Shown piece by piece: positions 43,584-52,312 of a stretch of 64,000 nt of DNA. This stretch comes from Ezakiella peruensis (GTDB taxonomy: Bacteria > Bacillota > Clostridia > Tissierellales > Peptoniphilaceae): positions 62,273-126,272 of the forward strand of contig NZ_LT962471.1 of the NCBI RefSeq assembly GCF_900215725.1. The letters run 5' to 3'. The stretch's first letter is position 1. Every line of letters starts with the position of its first letter. Both the position numbers and the translations under genes were made by a program. Under the pieces are notes generated by a model. The model was not told the DNA's origin, ran no database searches, and was given only the letters and a program-made list of their open reading frames with translations.

Positions 43584-44828
43584 ATGGATATAAAAACATT
43601 TTTTGACAAGTCAAAACTAAATTTTGAAGCCATGGACAATTTATCAGCCATGCTTGATGAAGCCGGCTTTGAAAGATTAAACGAAGAAGACAAGTGGGAT
43701 TTAAAATCCGGCGGCAAATACTATGTAATAAAGAATGAAACTTCTCTCTTTGCCTTTAGAATGGGCAAGGACAAGAAAAATGGTTTCACAATCGTAGGGT
43801 CTCACTCGGATTCACCAGGCTTTAGGATTAAACCCAATCCAGAAATGGTCAAGGAAGATGTCGTCGTCTTAAACACAGAAGTTTACGGCGGACCCCTTCT
43901 ATACACCTGGTTTGACAGGCCACTTTCAATTGGCGGCAAGGTCACTGTAGATTCTGGCGACCCTTTAAAGCCAAGGGTCATCAAGTACAGGTCCAAGGAA
44001 AATTTAATGGTCATCCCATCAGTTGCAATTCACATGAATCGCGAAGCCAACAAGGGCTGGGAAATAAATCCCCAAGAGCACACCCTTCCAGTTGTTGGAT
44101 TAGACAAGGACTTTAAGTTAATCCCATATATTGAAAAGGAAATCGGCGAAAAAATAATCTCCCACGAACTCTATTTAATTAACGACAACGATTTTGAATA
44201 CGTAGGAGTAAACGACGACTTCTTTATGACAGGCAGGATCGACAATCTAGGCATGGCCTTTGCAAGTGTAAATGCCATCATAAATGCCAAGGGCGGAGAC
44301 AAAACCGCAGTCGCCTATGTATCGGACAACGAAGAAATCGGATCAATGACAGCCCAAGGTGCCTTTGCCCCATTCTTTAGAGACACACTTGAACGCATAG
44401 TCGTGGCCACAGGCGGAAATTTTGAAGACTTTAGAATAGCCCTCAAAAATTCCTTTATGATCTCAGCCGACCAAGCCCACGCTGCCCATCCAAACTTTGG
44501 AAAAGTTGCCGACCCGACCAACCGCCCACGCATGAACGAAGGACCAGTTATCAAGGTCGCAGCAAACGGTGCTTACACATCGGATGCAAATTCCATTGCA
44601 GTCTTTAGAAACCTGGCAAAAATTGCCGGTGTCAAGACCCAAACCTTTGTAAACCGTTCAGATAAACGCGGCGGATCAACCATCGCCTCAATCACCACAT
44701 CCAAGATCGACATACCAATAGTCGACGTAGGAAACCCAGTCTGGGGCATGCACTCCGCAGTCGAAACCGGCGGCGTCAAAGACCAAGAAGCCATGGAAAA
44801 AATCATGACCACCTTGTTCGAACAATAG
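43584..44828 (+). CDS. apeB: M18 family aminopeptidase
   Basis: 414 aa. Metal ligands are visible: HSDSPGFRIKP near residue 76, DNEEIGS near 254, and a final HSAVE (GMHSAVETGG). GGNPVWGMHSA-type ending and NRSDKRGGSTIA are M18 signatures. It cuts acidic or neutral residues from peptide N termini. Eight bases after the glutaredoxin; the trio suggests peptide recycling coupled to thiol control. Confidence 0.93.
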   Translation: MDIKTFFDKSKLNFEAMDNLSAMLDEAGFERLNEEDKWDLKSGGKYYVIKNETSLFAFRMGKDKKNGFTIVGSHSDSPGFRIKPNPEMVKEDVVVLNTEVYGGPLLYTWFDRPLSIGGKVTVDSGDPLKPRVIKYRSKENLMVIPSVAIHMNREANKGWEINPQEHTLPVVGLDKDFKLIPYIEKEIGEKIISHELYLINDNDFEYVGVNDDFFMTGRIDNLGMAFASVNAIINAKGGDKTAVAYVSDNEEIGSMTAQGAFAPFFRDTLERIVVATGGNFEDFRIALKNSFMISADQAHAAHPNFGKVADPTNRPRMNEGPVIKVAANGAYTSDANSIAVFRNLAKIAGVKTQTFVNRSDKRGGSTIASITTSKIDIPIVDVGNPVWGMHSAVETGGVKDQEAMEKIMTTLFEQ

Positions 44829-44856
44829 AGAACGTAAAGTAAAATATGTAAACTTA

Positions 44857-44890
44857 AAAAGCTTGTGGGTTTGCCACAAGCTTTTCTTCT
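44857..44890 (+). terminator. Terminator of the aminopeptidase operon
   Basis: AAAAGCTTGTGG pairs with CCACAAGCTTTT around GTTTG, followed by CTTCTTG. A-rich flank also allows minus-strand use for the ABC cassette. Confidence 0.85.
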
Positions 44891-44962
44891 TGTTCTATAA
44901 CATTATATTCTATAACTTAGCCCTCAAAACTATCTCCTCTTTTATTCGTTTCAAAAATATTC

Positions 44963-45631
44963 TCATAGTACTTTGTTTAATTTACCATTCTTCATATTAT
45001 ATATAGTGAAATCATCAAATTCCGTTAACTCGTGGCTTACCATTACTACATTTTTGCCAGAATTTACATATTCTCTTAAAAATGCAAACAGCTTTTGTTT
45101 TAATCTCGGAGCTAATGCATTTGTTGGCTCATCAAGTAACAGTATCATTGGTTCATTTATGATAGCTCTGGCTATTGCAACTTTTTGTTTCTCACCCCCA
45201 GAAAGATGTTTTACTTTTTTCTTTTTTATATCTTCCATTTCTAAAAGAGAAATGCATTTGTCAATTTGTTGCTTCCTATCAAAAATATTATATTTATCAC
45301 TATAAAAAAGAGGTATTGTTATATTGTAAATCACAGATTCATTTTCAATCAAATTATAATCTTGAAATACAAAGCCTATCTCCCTATTCCTAATTCTCGG
45401 CAATTTGGATTTTTTTATTTCATCAACATTTATTTCATTTAAAATATAATGACCTTTATATTTTTTGTCAATTAAACCTATAATTTTTAGTAAAGAAGTT
45501 TTTCCACTACCATTTTCACCTACTATTAATACACCTTCTCCCCTGTCCATTTTAAATTCACACTCATCTAAGACTAATAACTCGTCTTTTGTGTTTTCAA
45601 AATATTTCTTTGAAACTTTTAATTCAATCAT
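44963..45631 (-). CDS. ABC transporter ATPase of a bacteriocin-type export cassette
   Basis: 222 aa, MacB/LolD-like single ATPase. Walker A GENGSGKTSLLK, signature HLSGGEKQKVA, Walker B MILLLDEPTNAL and H-loop VSHEL. The D-loop position is odd: NALAP where SALDP is normal, so the aspartate that contacts the opposite subunit is alanine. The upstream genes encode two FtsX-like permeases, which it should serve. It is last of a four-gene unit. Confidence 0.9.
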   Translation of the reverse strand: MIELKVSKKYFENTKDELLVLDECEFKMDRGEGVLIVGENGSGKTSLLKIIGLIDKKYKGHYILNEINVDEIKKSKLPRIRNREIGFVFQDYNLIENESVIYNITIPLFYSDKYNIFDRKQQIDKCISLLEMEDIKKKKVKHLSGGEKQKVAIARAIINEPMILLLDEPTNALAPRLKQKLFAFLREYVNSGKNVVMVSHELTEFDDFTIYNMKNGKLNKVL

Positions 45632-46642
45632 CTACTCACCACCTACATATCTTTCAAGATTTTCATTTTTAATTAATACATATAATATAATCTCTGCAAA
45701 AACAAATTCTATAATGCATAATATAGGAATTACTTTACTCGCTATTGCATCTTTATCAATAGTATTTGCCCATGTTAAAAATAAAAAATTGCAAATCATT
45801 ATAATTATTATAAACAAAGAGTTTCTCAAAAAAATATCCTTAATAGTAGCTCCTGATATAATATGCACAATGTTTTCATTACGCATTTTATATAGGACAT
45901 TCTTATAAAATATTATAAGTGATATATATATACCAGTTATTACAATAATTAAAAATGGTATTACATATATTATTATAAAGCTAACCTCATTTTCTTTGCT
46001 ATTCTCTATATATTTAATTCGTATAGTCTTATCTTCAAATTTTTTAAGAAATTCTTCAGCTACTTTATTTTTAATTTCCTCTTCTGAAAAGCTTAGATTA
46101 CTTATAACATCAGAAAAACTGTCCGCCGTCAATTTATAATCTGTCAATTTATTCAAATCTGCCATATAGAAGTTTTTATCTTTAGTGTCAAAGTCAGGAA
46201 TATTTAACTTTTCAATATTTATATAATCTATACTATCATTACTATCATTTACTTTAACAGCTTCCTTTCTCAGTTTATCGTTATTTTTAGAAACTGCCCA
46301 TATATATCTTACCTTACTATCATCTATAAAATTACCAACCAAAACAAATATTCTACAATTGTATTTTTCGTTTAAATCCTGTGAAATAAAGTAACTTTGA
46401 CCATTTCTAGATAACAATGCATCTGTTTCTTTTATCATACTATCTAAATCATTAAATTCAAAAGATGTTGGCACTGGTTCAAAATAAATCTGTTTATCGA
46501 GACTTAAATCTACATTTCTATTCCTATTTATCGCTATACTCATACTTGTTACCATAAGACTGACAACAATAACTAGAAATAAAGTGACGATAAAAATTGT
46601 TTTATTATTTATTATATCCTTAATTGCTTTTCTAATAATCAT
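45632..46642 (-). CDS. FtsX/MacB-like permease (second)
   Basis: 336 aa with the four-helix topology: one N-terminal helix (residues 15-35), an extracytoplasmic domain of about 180 residues, and three helices in the C-terminal third (IIYVIPFLIIVITGIYISLI, SLFIIIIMICNFLF, IPILCIIEFVFAEIIL). It is a paralogue of the next gene upstream. In lactococcin-972-type loci a single protein of about 680 residues (DUF1430) does the job; here it may be split into two halves of 336 and 337. Zero bases separate it from the ATPase. Confidence 0.75.
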   Translation of the reverse strand: MIIRKAIKDIINNKTIFIVTLFLVIVVSLMVTSMSIAINRNRNVDLSLDKQIYFEPVPTSFEFNDLDSMIKETDALLSRNGQSYFISQDLNEKYNCRIFVLVGNFIDDSKVRYIWAVSKNNDKLRKEAVKVNDSNDSIDYINIEKLNIPDFDTKDKNFYMADLNKLTDYKLTADSFSDVISNLSFSEEEIKNKVAEEFLKKFEDKTIRIKYIENSKENEVSFIIIYVIPFLIIVITGIYISLIIFYKNVLYKMRNENIVHIISGATIKDIFLRNSLFIIIIMICNFLFLTWANTIDKDAIASKVIPILCIIEFVFAEIILYVLIKNENLERYVGGE

Positions 46643-46646
46643 ATAT

Positions 46647-47660
46647 TTACCTCACTTCTCTTAACGAAAATATTATATTTATTACAAAGCTTATTAAATT
46701 AACTACAATTATAGTAACTAAAATCAATGAGCATGTCTCCATTATATTTGCTCTAGACAAGGATAATAAACCAAAAGCATCTAAATATAATAAACTTAGT
46801 GTCATTGAAACGGTCGATAACATTAATACTGTAATAAGATTTGTAATAAATTTATTTAAGAATATTTCCTTAATACTAGCCCCACATATTCTAATAGCGT
46901 TCATATAAATTTTATATTTTGATAAAAATATAAAACTTACTACTATGAATAAAATATAAAACAATATTGTACTAATCAGAAAAAATTTTACATATAATCT
47001 TCCCTTAAAAGATACTTTTATAGTCTCATAAATAGAATTGGCTTTACTTTTTAGATTAAACCCCGCGCTAATTAATTTGCTAGTAGCTTCATTAATAATA
47101 CGGTTGCTATCACTATCAATATATATACTGGTTATATCCCCTCTATCAATTGAAAATAAATTTTTTGCTATCTTGATATCTTCTTCTGCTTGAAAAATCT
47201 CAGAATATATATCAAAAATATGTATTATATCTGTATTATATTCTTCTTCAAAATATTTTATTTCAGATTGGCTAATAGTTATTCCATTATTAAGCATTTC
47301 CACAACAGGATATGATAATATAGAAACATTGCTATTTTTAATATAATCATTCTGCGAAAAATATCTATAATGTCCATTATAAATTACTTTGGAAGAGTTA
47401 ATATAGTAAAACATATTAGGATCATATACACCTATAATGCTATTGTCATTTGTCTGAGCAATGACTTTAATATCTTCATATTCTTTTAAAAAGTCAAGTG
47501 AAGTATCTTTTGTCTCAGCTCTTTCAAAATGTACGAAATCTCTGCTCATGCCATAATATATTTTACTAAAATCACTTCCTACTAAATAATTTATACCAAA
47601 AACTATGACTATTGAAAATAAAATCAACAATATATAATATATTAGATTTCTCTTAATCAT
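46647..47660 (-). CDS. FtsX/MacB-like permease (first)
   Basis: 337 aa, same topology as its neighbour: N-terminal helix YYILLILFSIVIVFGINYL, a long outside domain and three C-terminal helices (FFLISTILFYILFIVVSFIF, FITNLITVLMLSTVSM, LILVTIIVVNLISFVINIIF). RCGAS-like turn RICGASIKEIFLNKF before the second helix matches the coupling region of FtsX-like permeases. RBS AAGGGGG. It starts 12 bases after the hairpin that follows the first gene of the unit. Confidence 0.75.
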   Translation of the reverse strand: MIKRNLIYYILLILFSIVIVFGINYLVGSDFSKIYYGMSRDFVHFERAETKDTSLDFLKEYEDIKVIAQTNDNSIIGVYDPNMFYYINSSKVIYNGHYRYFSQNDYIKNSNVSILSYPVVEMLNNGITISQSEIKYFEEEYNTDIIHIFDIYSEIFQAEEDIKIAKNLFSIDRGDITSIYIDSDSNRIINEATSKLISAGFNLKSKANSIYETIKVSFKGRLYVKFFLISTILFYILFIVVSFIFLSKYKIYMNAIRICGASIKEIFLNKFITNLITVLMLSTVSMTLSLLYLDAFGLLSLSRANIMETCSLILVTIIVVNLISFVINIIFSLREVR

Positions 47661-47672
47661 AAGACCCCCTTA

Positions 47673-47710
47673 TAAAATTAAATGCTGGAAAAATCCAGCA
47701 TTTAATTTTA
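47673..47710 (-). terminator. Attenuator hairpin between the secreted protein and the transporter genes
   Basis: A perfect 17-base-pair stem (TAAAATTAAATGCTGGA with its complement) with an AAAA/TTTT loop. It overlaps the stop codon of the gene at 47708 and ends in TTTTA. It would stop most transcripts after the first gene and let some through to the permeases, or protect the first message. Confidence 0.8.
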
Positions 47711-48187
47711 TTTAACAATTTTCCATTCTTTTAATATTTTCCCCTCACTAAAAACTCCGCCACCGTATATTGAATCTCCAACACTATGAACATTATTTCC
47801 TCTTAAAGGAGACTTTTTATAATTATAAGTAACCGTGGTTTTTGGACCGAAATTAAGCTCATCAATTGCTATTACTCTCTCAACCCTTTTTGCTGAGTCA
47901 TTTTGTCCATAAGAATAGGTTGTCACTTCGCTTATTTCCCCCTGTACATCATATCTAATTCTTACCCACTCAAAATAACATTCTCTGTCATTTTCGCAAA
48001 TATCTCTATCTGTTCCTCTTACTGAAACTTCTCCAGTATATATAGCATCCAAAAGAGAATCTCCATGCTCTGATTTTGCGTACGTTCCATCTGAATGCCA
48101 AAATAGTATATCAACTTTAGCATACACCCCTATTGCCATTGCTAGCACTAGCATAACAGCAAAATAAAACCCAATTTTCCTTTTCAT
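47708..48187 (-). CDS. Secreted small protein, putative exported peptide of the ABC cassette
   Basis: 159 aa with a clear signal peptide (MKRKIGFYFAVMLVLAMAIG, cleavage near VYA-KVD). The mature part of about 135 residues is hydrophilic, with a cysteine pair in DICENDRECYF and repeated Y/G-rich strands (YSYGQND, TVTYNYKKSP). It has no known domain that I recognise. Its place before two permeases and an ATPase, with an attenuator after it, resembles lactococcin-972-type bacteriocin loci, but the sequence itself does not show that family's signature. AAGGAGG ribosome site. Confidence 0.7.
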   Translation of the reverse strand: MKRKIGFYFAVMLVLAMAIGVYAKVDILFWHSDGTYAKSEHGDSLLDAIYTGEVSVRGTDRDICENDRECYFEWVRIRYDVQGEISEVTTYSYGQNDSAKRVERVIAIDELNFGPKTTVTYNYKKSPLRGNNVHSVGDSIYGGGVFSEGKILKEWKIVK

Positions 48188-48210
48188 AACAATCCTCCTT
48201 AGTTTTATTT

Positions 48211-48252
48211 AAATAGTATACTAATTTATTTAAGTAAACTATTATACTATTT
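48211..48252 (-). promoter_or_regulatory. Inverted-repeat operator/promoter of the ABC cassette
   Basis: AAATAGTATACTA (48211-48223) and TATTATACTATTT (48240-48252) form an imperfect dyad (11 of 13 positions). It includes a TATACT -10 candidate on the minus strand, 24 bases upstream of the start codon at 48187. A repressor binding here would block the promoter. Confidence 0.5.
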
Positions 48253-48476
48253 ATTAACTGCATTGTATCATATAAAATATATAAATGCAAGTCTTTTTAT
48301 ATTTTATATTTCATAATATTATTTTTATTAACATTAATTTTATTATAAATAAAATTAATACAAAATTTCTTTTCTAAAAATATATTTTCGTATTCAATTA
48401 TTAATATTTCCTATCTGTATTATTAATTATCCTTTCTAAAGTCGATTTCGAACAATAAAATATCTAAAATAAAATT
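48253..48476. other. Very AT-rich intergenic stretch
   Basis: About 220 bases of almost pure A and T. No open frame or hairpin of note is visible. It may carry upstream promoter elements. Confidence 0.4.
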
Positions 48477-48503
48477 AAAAGGGAGATGAAATAAATCATC
48501 TCC
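48477..48503. terminator. Terminator of the coiled-coil lipoprotein gene
   Basis: AAAAGGGAGATGA pairs with TCATCTCCCTTTT around AATAAA, T-rich on both strands. It lies 85 bases beyond the stop codon at 48589. The loop is the same AATAAA as in the dispersed hairpin modules. Confidence 0.75.
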
Positions 48504-48527
48504 CTTTTTGCTGTGTCAATAACTCGT

Positions 48528-48565
48528 CCACCTGGCATCGAGCCTAGGTGAACGAGAATGTCCTT
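48528..48565. repeat. Short palindrome related to the dispersed modules
   Basis: CTCGTCCACCTGG pairs with CCTAGGTGAACGAG around CATCGAG. The related CCTCG...GGCATCGAGCC...CGAGG occurs near 21067-21097. Confidence 0.55.
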
Positions 48566-48588
48566 TCACATCTTATAGATATATTTTA

Positions 48589-49221
48589 TTAATCAAATCT
48601 AAAAGATGCTTTTATCTCTTCCAACATAGGTTTTAATTCTTCGATAAGTGCTTTAATAGCAGAGGATTCTGTATCATAAGAAGAATCTCTAAAATAAAAT
48701 GCAATATCTCCCTGCTTGCACAAAAATTCCGCTCCAGGATAAGTTGCATTATTCGTACACACAATTATTTTAAATAAGACCCCTGCAACTTCTATATCAT
48801 TTTCATCTTTTGTAAAAAATTCAAAGTTCAAGCTTTCTATATTTTCTTCTATCTTATCTTGCATGACATTATAAAATTTAATATTATATTTTTCCTCGGG
48901 AATTTCTATACTAAATCCATAATCATCATTATGATAAATCAACTTGTTAGCTTTATATATACCGTATAGACTCTTTTCATAGTCTTCAATAATTTTGCTT
49001 TCTATTTCTTTTTGATGCTCTATTTCTTTTTTTAATTCATCAACTTCCCTTTGTTGACTTTCTATTTGTTTTTTAAGGTTTTCTATTTCTACCTGCTTTT
49101 CTATCTCAACTTCATTTCGTGCATTCTCCATTTCCACTTTTTCTTCTTGCATCTTCTTATCGGCACAAGCAGAAAAGAAAGAAAGAAATATAAGAAATGC
49201 AATTAGTAATACCTTTTTCAT
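48589..49221 (-). CDS. Coiled-coil lipoprotein
   Basis: 210 aa from the ATG with GGAGG seven bases upstream; the frame is open further upstream. Lipobox FSAC ends the signal peptide. Residues about 25-80 are a heptad-patterned coiled coil (VEIEKQVEIENLKKQIESQQ). The C-terminal 120 residues form a compact domain (YGFSIEIPEEKYNIKFYNV) resembling the PsbP/DUF-type beta sandwich of small surface proteins. No family is named. It would sit on the outer side of the membrane. Confidence 0.75.
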   Translation of the reverse strand: MKKVLLIAFLIFLSFFSACADKKMQEEKVEMENARNEVEIEKQVEIENLKKQIESQQREVDELKKEIEHQKEIESKIIEDYEKSLYGIYKANKLIYHNDDYGFSIEIPEEKYNIKFYNVMQDKIEENIESLNFEFFTKDENDIEVAGVLFKIIVCTNNATYPGAEFLCKQGDIAFYFRDSSYDTESSAIKALIEELKPMLEEIKASFRFD

Positions 49222-49299
49222 AAGTACCTCCTTTATTACTTTAATCATATCAAACAACAAATAAAAGTCAAGCTTTTCCTTGTGTTGATGACAAAAAAA

Positions 49300-49345
49300 T
49301 ACGGCTGACATTAAGTCAGCCGCTACAACGCTTCGCGTTATTTTT
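49300..49345. repeat. Two-hairpin module with ATTAA loop
   Basis: CGGCTGAC and GTCAGCCG flank ATTAA, then CTACAACGC-TTC-GCGTT and a T run. Same design as 52313-52365 with a different stem. Confidence 0.75.
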
Positions 49346-49384
49346 TATTTTTTATATTTGTTTATCTTCTCTAGCTACTTACAT

Positions 49385-49600
49385 CACTCTAAATTTGTGA
49401 GGGCCGTAAGATTCACCAATCAAACATCGTTACACTCGTTCTCTTGGGAATCTCTGACACAAGACCTGCTAGCCAATCGGTCAATTTCTTGGCGACCATT
49501 TCAGGATCGCCGCTACGGGAAATTGACCTCTTGGGCTAGGGCTTCGTAATTTCGATGAGATTCGCGTGATTCACAAAAAACATCAATATCTTTCTACATA
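49385..49600. repeat. Palindromic element with extended nested loop
   Basis: Left end AAATTTGTGAGGGCCGTAAG, the GATTCACCAA / TTGGGAATC hairpin, then CTAGCCAA / TTGGGCTAG, whose loop holds GGTCAATTTC / GAAATTGACC, and inside that GGCGACC / GGATCGCC. The right side ends TTCGTAATTTCGATGAGATTCG. The third level of nesting is the clearest in the window. Confidence 0.85.
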
Positions 49601-49601
49601 C

Positions 49602-49727
49602 AATTTGCGAGGAAAAACGGGAATATTTCGCGATGTGCAGAAATTTTGCGAATGAGGTGGGCTAATTGCCCTCCGCAGTGAGCAAACATTTCGAAACAAG
49701 CGAAAGAAACCGTTTTAACCGCAAATT
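49602..49727. repeat. Nested palindromic element, copy 7 (after the stalk-domain gene)
   Basis: Ends AATTTGCGAGGAAAA and TTTTAACCGCAAATT. Apical stem GGGC / GCCC (49659-49662, 49668-49671), arms AAATTTTGCGAATGAGG and GCAAACATTTCG. The right end lies ten bases from the stop codon at 49738. Confidence 0.85.
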
Positions 49728-49737
49728 GCGAAATTTT

Positions 49738-50907
49738 TTAGATGACTGCTACTACAGCATACATCCTAAAGTCTTGAATACCTATTTGGAAAGTTAGGCT
49801 TGTGAGTCTGCCTTTTTTGTCTGCTGTGTAGAAAGGAATCTTTGAACAGTCTTCTAGCTTGGCGCTTTCGAGTGTACTGCCATCAGAATAATTTGCAACA
49901 AAGGTGATTGTTCCAAATGGTGCGGTTTCAATTTCCTTTTTATCTGCAGTTAAATAATAAGGTATATTTACATTATTCTTAAATAAGTCAAATACAAACA
50001 TGTGTTCTTGGTTAACGTTGATTCCAAAGTCATCAACAAGGCTTAGGGTATCCAAACTTTCTCCGGCAAATCTATCGGCCTTCAAGAAATAATAATGCAG
50101 GGTGTTCTTAACGAAATATTGGTCGTCCTTGGATCCTGACAATTTCATATTAGCCAAGTAAGCGGTTTGCTTGTCGAGAAGGTCTTCGATATTTTCGTAG
50201 GTCATCTCTTGGTAAATTTCAACTGGAACCTTAACAGCTTCGCCTTGGTCGCTCTTGATAATTAGATAATACCAATCCTCTTCGATCAATAGGCCGCCAT
50301 CCTTCACATCTTTTAAGCCATTTTTGCTTAAAAAGCCCATAATTTCTTCGGGACTTGCGTTTGGATTTTTCTTTTTAGCTTTTTCGTGTGATTTTTCTTC
50401 TTCCTTGTATTCAGCACTTGTGTCAACGACTATAGCCTTGGTTTCCTTGTTGTAAGCTACCAAAAATCCAACAATCTTTCCAATGTCACGGAGTTTTACA
50501 TAGTTGTTGCCATCTATTACAGCTGCCTTGAGTTCAACTTCTTTGCCGTCAACTAGGATTTTATTTATGACCATCTGTGCCTCAGTCTTGTCGTGCTTCA
50601 TTTCTTGCAAATCAGTGTCTAATTTTTCGTAACCCTCTCCAAGAACCAGACCGATTTGCTTCTTTTCGTCATCAAAAACTACATTGAATTTCTTGTCTGT
50701 TTCATTTAATAAAGCTGCGACATCTCTCAATTTATAATAATTGTTGCCATTTATCAAATAGCCACCGATTGTGGCCGCTTCCCCATTTAGTTCAAATAGT
50801 TGATAGCTCTTAACAGCTTCAGCCATGGCATCTGTCTCATTTTCAGCTCTTAGCACAGGTGCTAAGACCATTAAAATTGCAAGTGCAATTGATAAAATTC
50901 TTTTCAT
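49738..50907 (-). CDS. Exported stalk-domain protein (paralogue A)
   Basis: 389 aa with signal peptide (1-22, ends LRAENE). Residues 40-155 are two stalk (copper amine oxidase N-terminal-like) segments: GGYLINGNNYYKLRDVAALL and IDGNNYVKLRDIGKIVGF. A charged linker (EEEKSHEKAKKKN) leads to a C-terminal domain of about 200 residues without a known match. It is 60-70 percent similar by eye to the gene at 51032 in the first half. Surface function unknown. Confidence 0.85.
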   Translation of the reverse strand: MKRILSIALAILMVLAPVLRAENETDAMAEAVKSYQLFELNGEAATIGGYLINGNNYYKLRDVAALLNETDKKFNVVFDDEKKQIGLVLGEGYEKLDTDLQEMKHDKTEAQMVINKILVDGKEVELKAAVIDGNNYVKLRDIGKIVGFLVAYNKETKAIVVDTSAEYKEEEKSHEKAKKKNPNASPEEIMGFLSKNGLKDVKDGGLLIEEDWYYLIIKSDQGEAVKVPVEIYQEMTYENIEDLLDKQTAYLANMKLSGSKDDQYFVKNTLHYYFLKADRFAGESLDTLSLVDDFGINVNQEHMFVFDLFKNNVNIPYYLTADKKEIETAPFGTITFVANYSDGSTLESAKLEDCSKIPFYTADKKGRLTSLTFQIGIQDFRMYAVVAVI

Positions 50908-50995
50908 AAATACCTCCTTAAATGTATCTTACTTTTATAATAACAAAAAGCCCAGAAAAAAGTCAAGTTATTTAAATCTTTATATTTTAAACAAA

Positions 50996-51022
50996 AAATG
51001 CACCCTCATAGAGGATGCATTT
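50996..51022 (-). terminator. Terminator between the two stalk-domain genes
   Basis: On the minus strand AAATGCATCCTC pairs with AGGGTGCATTT, followed by TTTTTG; it ends the gene at 51032, so the paralogues are transcribed separately. Confidence 0.85.
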
Positions 51023-51031
51023 AGAGCCATA

Positions 51032-52231
51032 TTATATAAGAATAACTCTGGCTAAGACTATATTAGAATCTGCAGGACTCATAATTAACATAATGCTAGT
51101 CATATCTGCGCCATTTTCATTTGCCTTAACTTCCAAATTGGTAATATTATTTGATGGGTAAGGTTTGTTTGCAATGCTATCCCCATATGTTACCATAACA
51201 GCTGCTTGTCCCATTACACTTGGTGCGATTGTTACTTCCCCATCTTTGTTAACAAAGAAAGGTATATATAAAGCACCGTCTTGAATGCCCACAAATAGTT
51301 TTTGTTTACCAGCTAAAGTAAAGTTAAGATTGTTTGCCAAAGTTAAACTATCAATTTTATTCTCTTCTAATAAATCTTTGTTTAAGAAATATATTTTGCT
51401 AACAGTTTCATAGCTAATGCTAGCTGAGTCTCCTTTATTTAAACTATAAAAATAATCAGTTTGCTCTTGAATTTGTTCTTGCAATTTGCTACTATCAAAA
51501 GCTTGATAATTTTCGATCCTGTAAGCAGCTTCTGATCCGTTTTGACCCTTTTCTATAAAATAGTATTTACCATTTTCTTCTTCAATTCTAAATTCATTTA
51601 AACCATATTTTTTTATGTTTTCTTCGTCAGCCAAAAATGCCTTGATTTCATCGATAGAAGCATTTAATTCCTTGGCCTTAACTTCTTCCTTCTTTTCTTC
51701 TTTTTCTTCAACCTTTTCTTCTTCGGCTTCCACTTCAGCCTTTGTATCTACGATAATGGCTTGTGTTTCCTTGTTGTAGTCTACCTTAAATCCAACAACT
51801 GCGCCTAGATCACGAAGTTTTACATAATTGTTTTGGTCGATTAAAGCTGCCTTGAGTTCAACTTCTTTGCCGTCAACTAGGATCTTGTTTGTAACCATCT
51901 TGGCCTCTGTCTTGTCGTGCTTCATTTCTTGTAGGTCAGTGTCTAACTTTTCGTATGGCTTGCCAAGTTCCAAAGCGATTTGCTTCTTTTCATTGTCAAA
52001 TACAACGTTAAACTCTTTGCCTGTGCCGTTAAGTAGTGCTGCCAAGTCTCTTAGCTTGTAGTAGTTGTTGGCATTTATTAAATATCCGCCAATCTTTACT
52101 TCTTCCCCATCGAGTTCGAATGGTTGGAAACTCTTTTGAGCTTCAGCCATTGGGTCTGCTTGTCCTTCAGCCCTTGCAATAGGTGCTAAGACCATCAGAA
52201 TTGCAAGTGCAATTAGTAATACCTTTTTCAT
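51032..52231 (-). CDS. Exported stalk-domain protein (paralogue B)
   Basis: 399 aa, signal peptide (1-20, ends ARAEGQ). Two stalk segments: GGYLINANNYYKLRDLAALLN and IDQNNYVKLRDLGAVVGF. A Glu/Lys-rich linker (EEKVEEKEEKKEEVK) joins a C-terminal domain that starts ASIDEIKAFL, parallel to paralogue A. The N-terminal 180 residues are very close to paralogue A, the C-terminal halves have drifted, which suggests tandem duplication followed by divergence of the outer domain. Confidence 0.85.
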   Translation of the reverse strand: MKKVLLIALAILMVLAPIARAEGQADPMAEAQKSFQPFELDGEEVKIGGYLINANNYYKLRDLAALLNGTGKEFNVVFDNEKKQIALELGKPYEKLDTDLQEMKHDKTEAKMVTNKILVDGKEVELKAALIDQNNYVKLRDLGAVVGFKVDYNKETQAIIVDTKAEVEAEEEKVEEKEEKKEEVKAKELNASIDEIKAFLADEENIKKYGLNEFRIEEENGKYYFIEKGQNGSEAAYRIENYQAFDSSKLQEQIQEQTDYFYSLNKGDSASISYETVSKIYFLNKDLLEENKIDSLTLANNLNFTLAGKQKLFVGIQDGALYIPFFVNKDGEVTIAPSVMGQAAVMVTYGDSIANKPYPSNNITNLEVKANENGADMTSIMLIMSPADSNIVLARVILI

Positions 52232-52312
52232 AAGTACCTCCTAAAAATATTATCACTTTAATCATAGCAAATATCGAATAAAAGTCAAGTTATTTTGTTA
52301 GATGAAAAGCAA

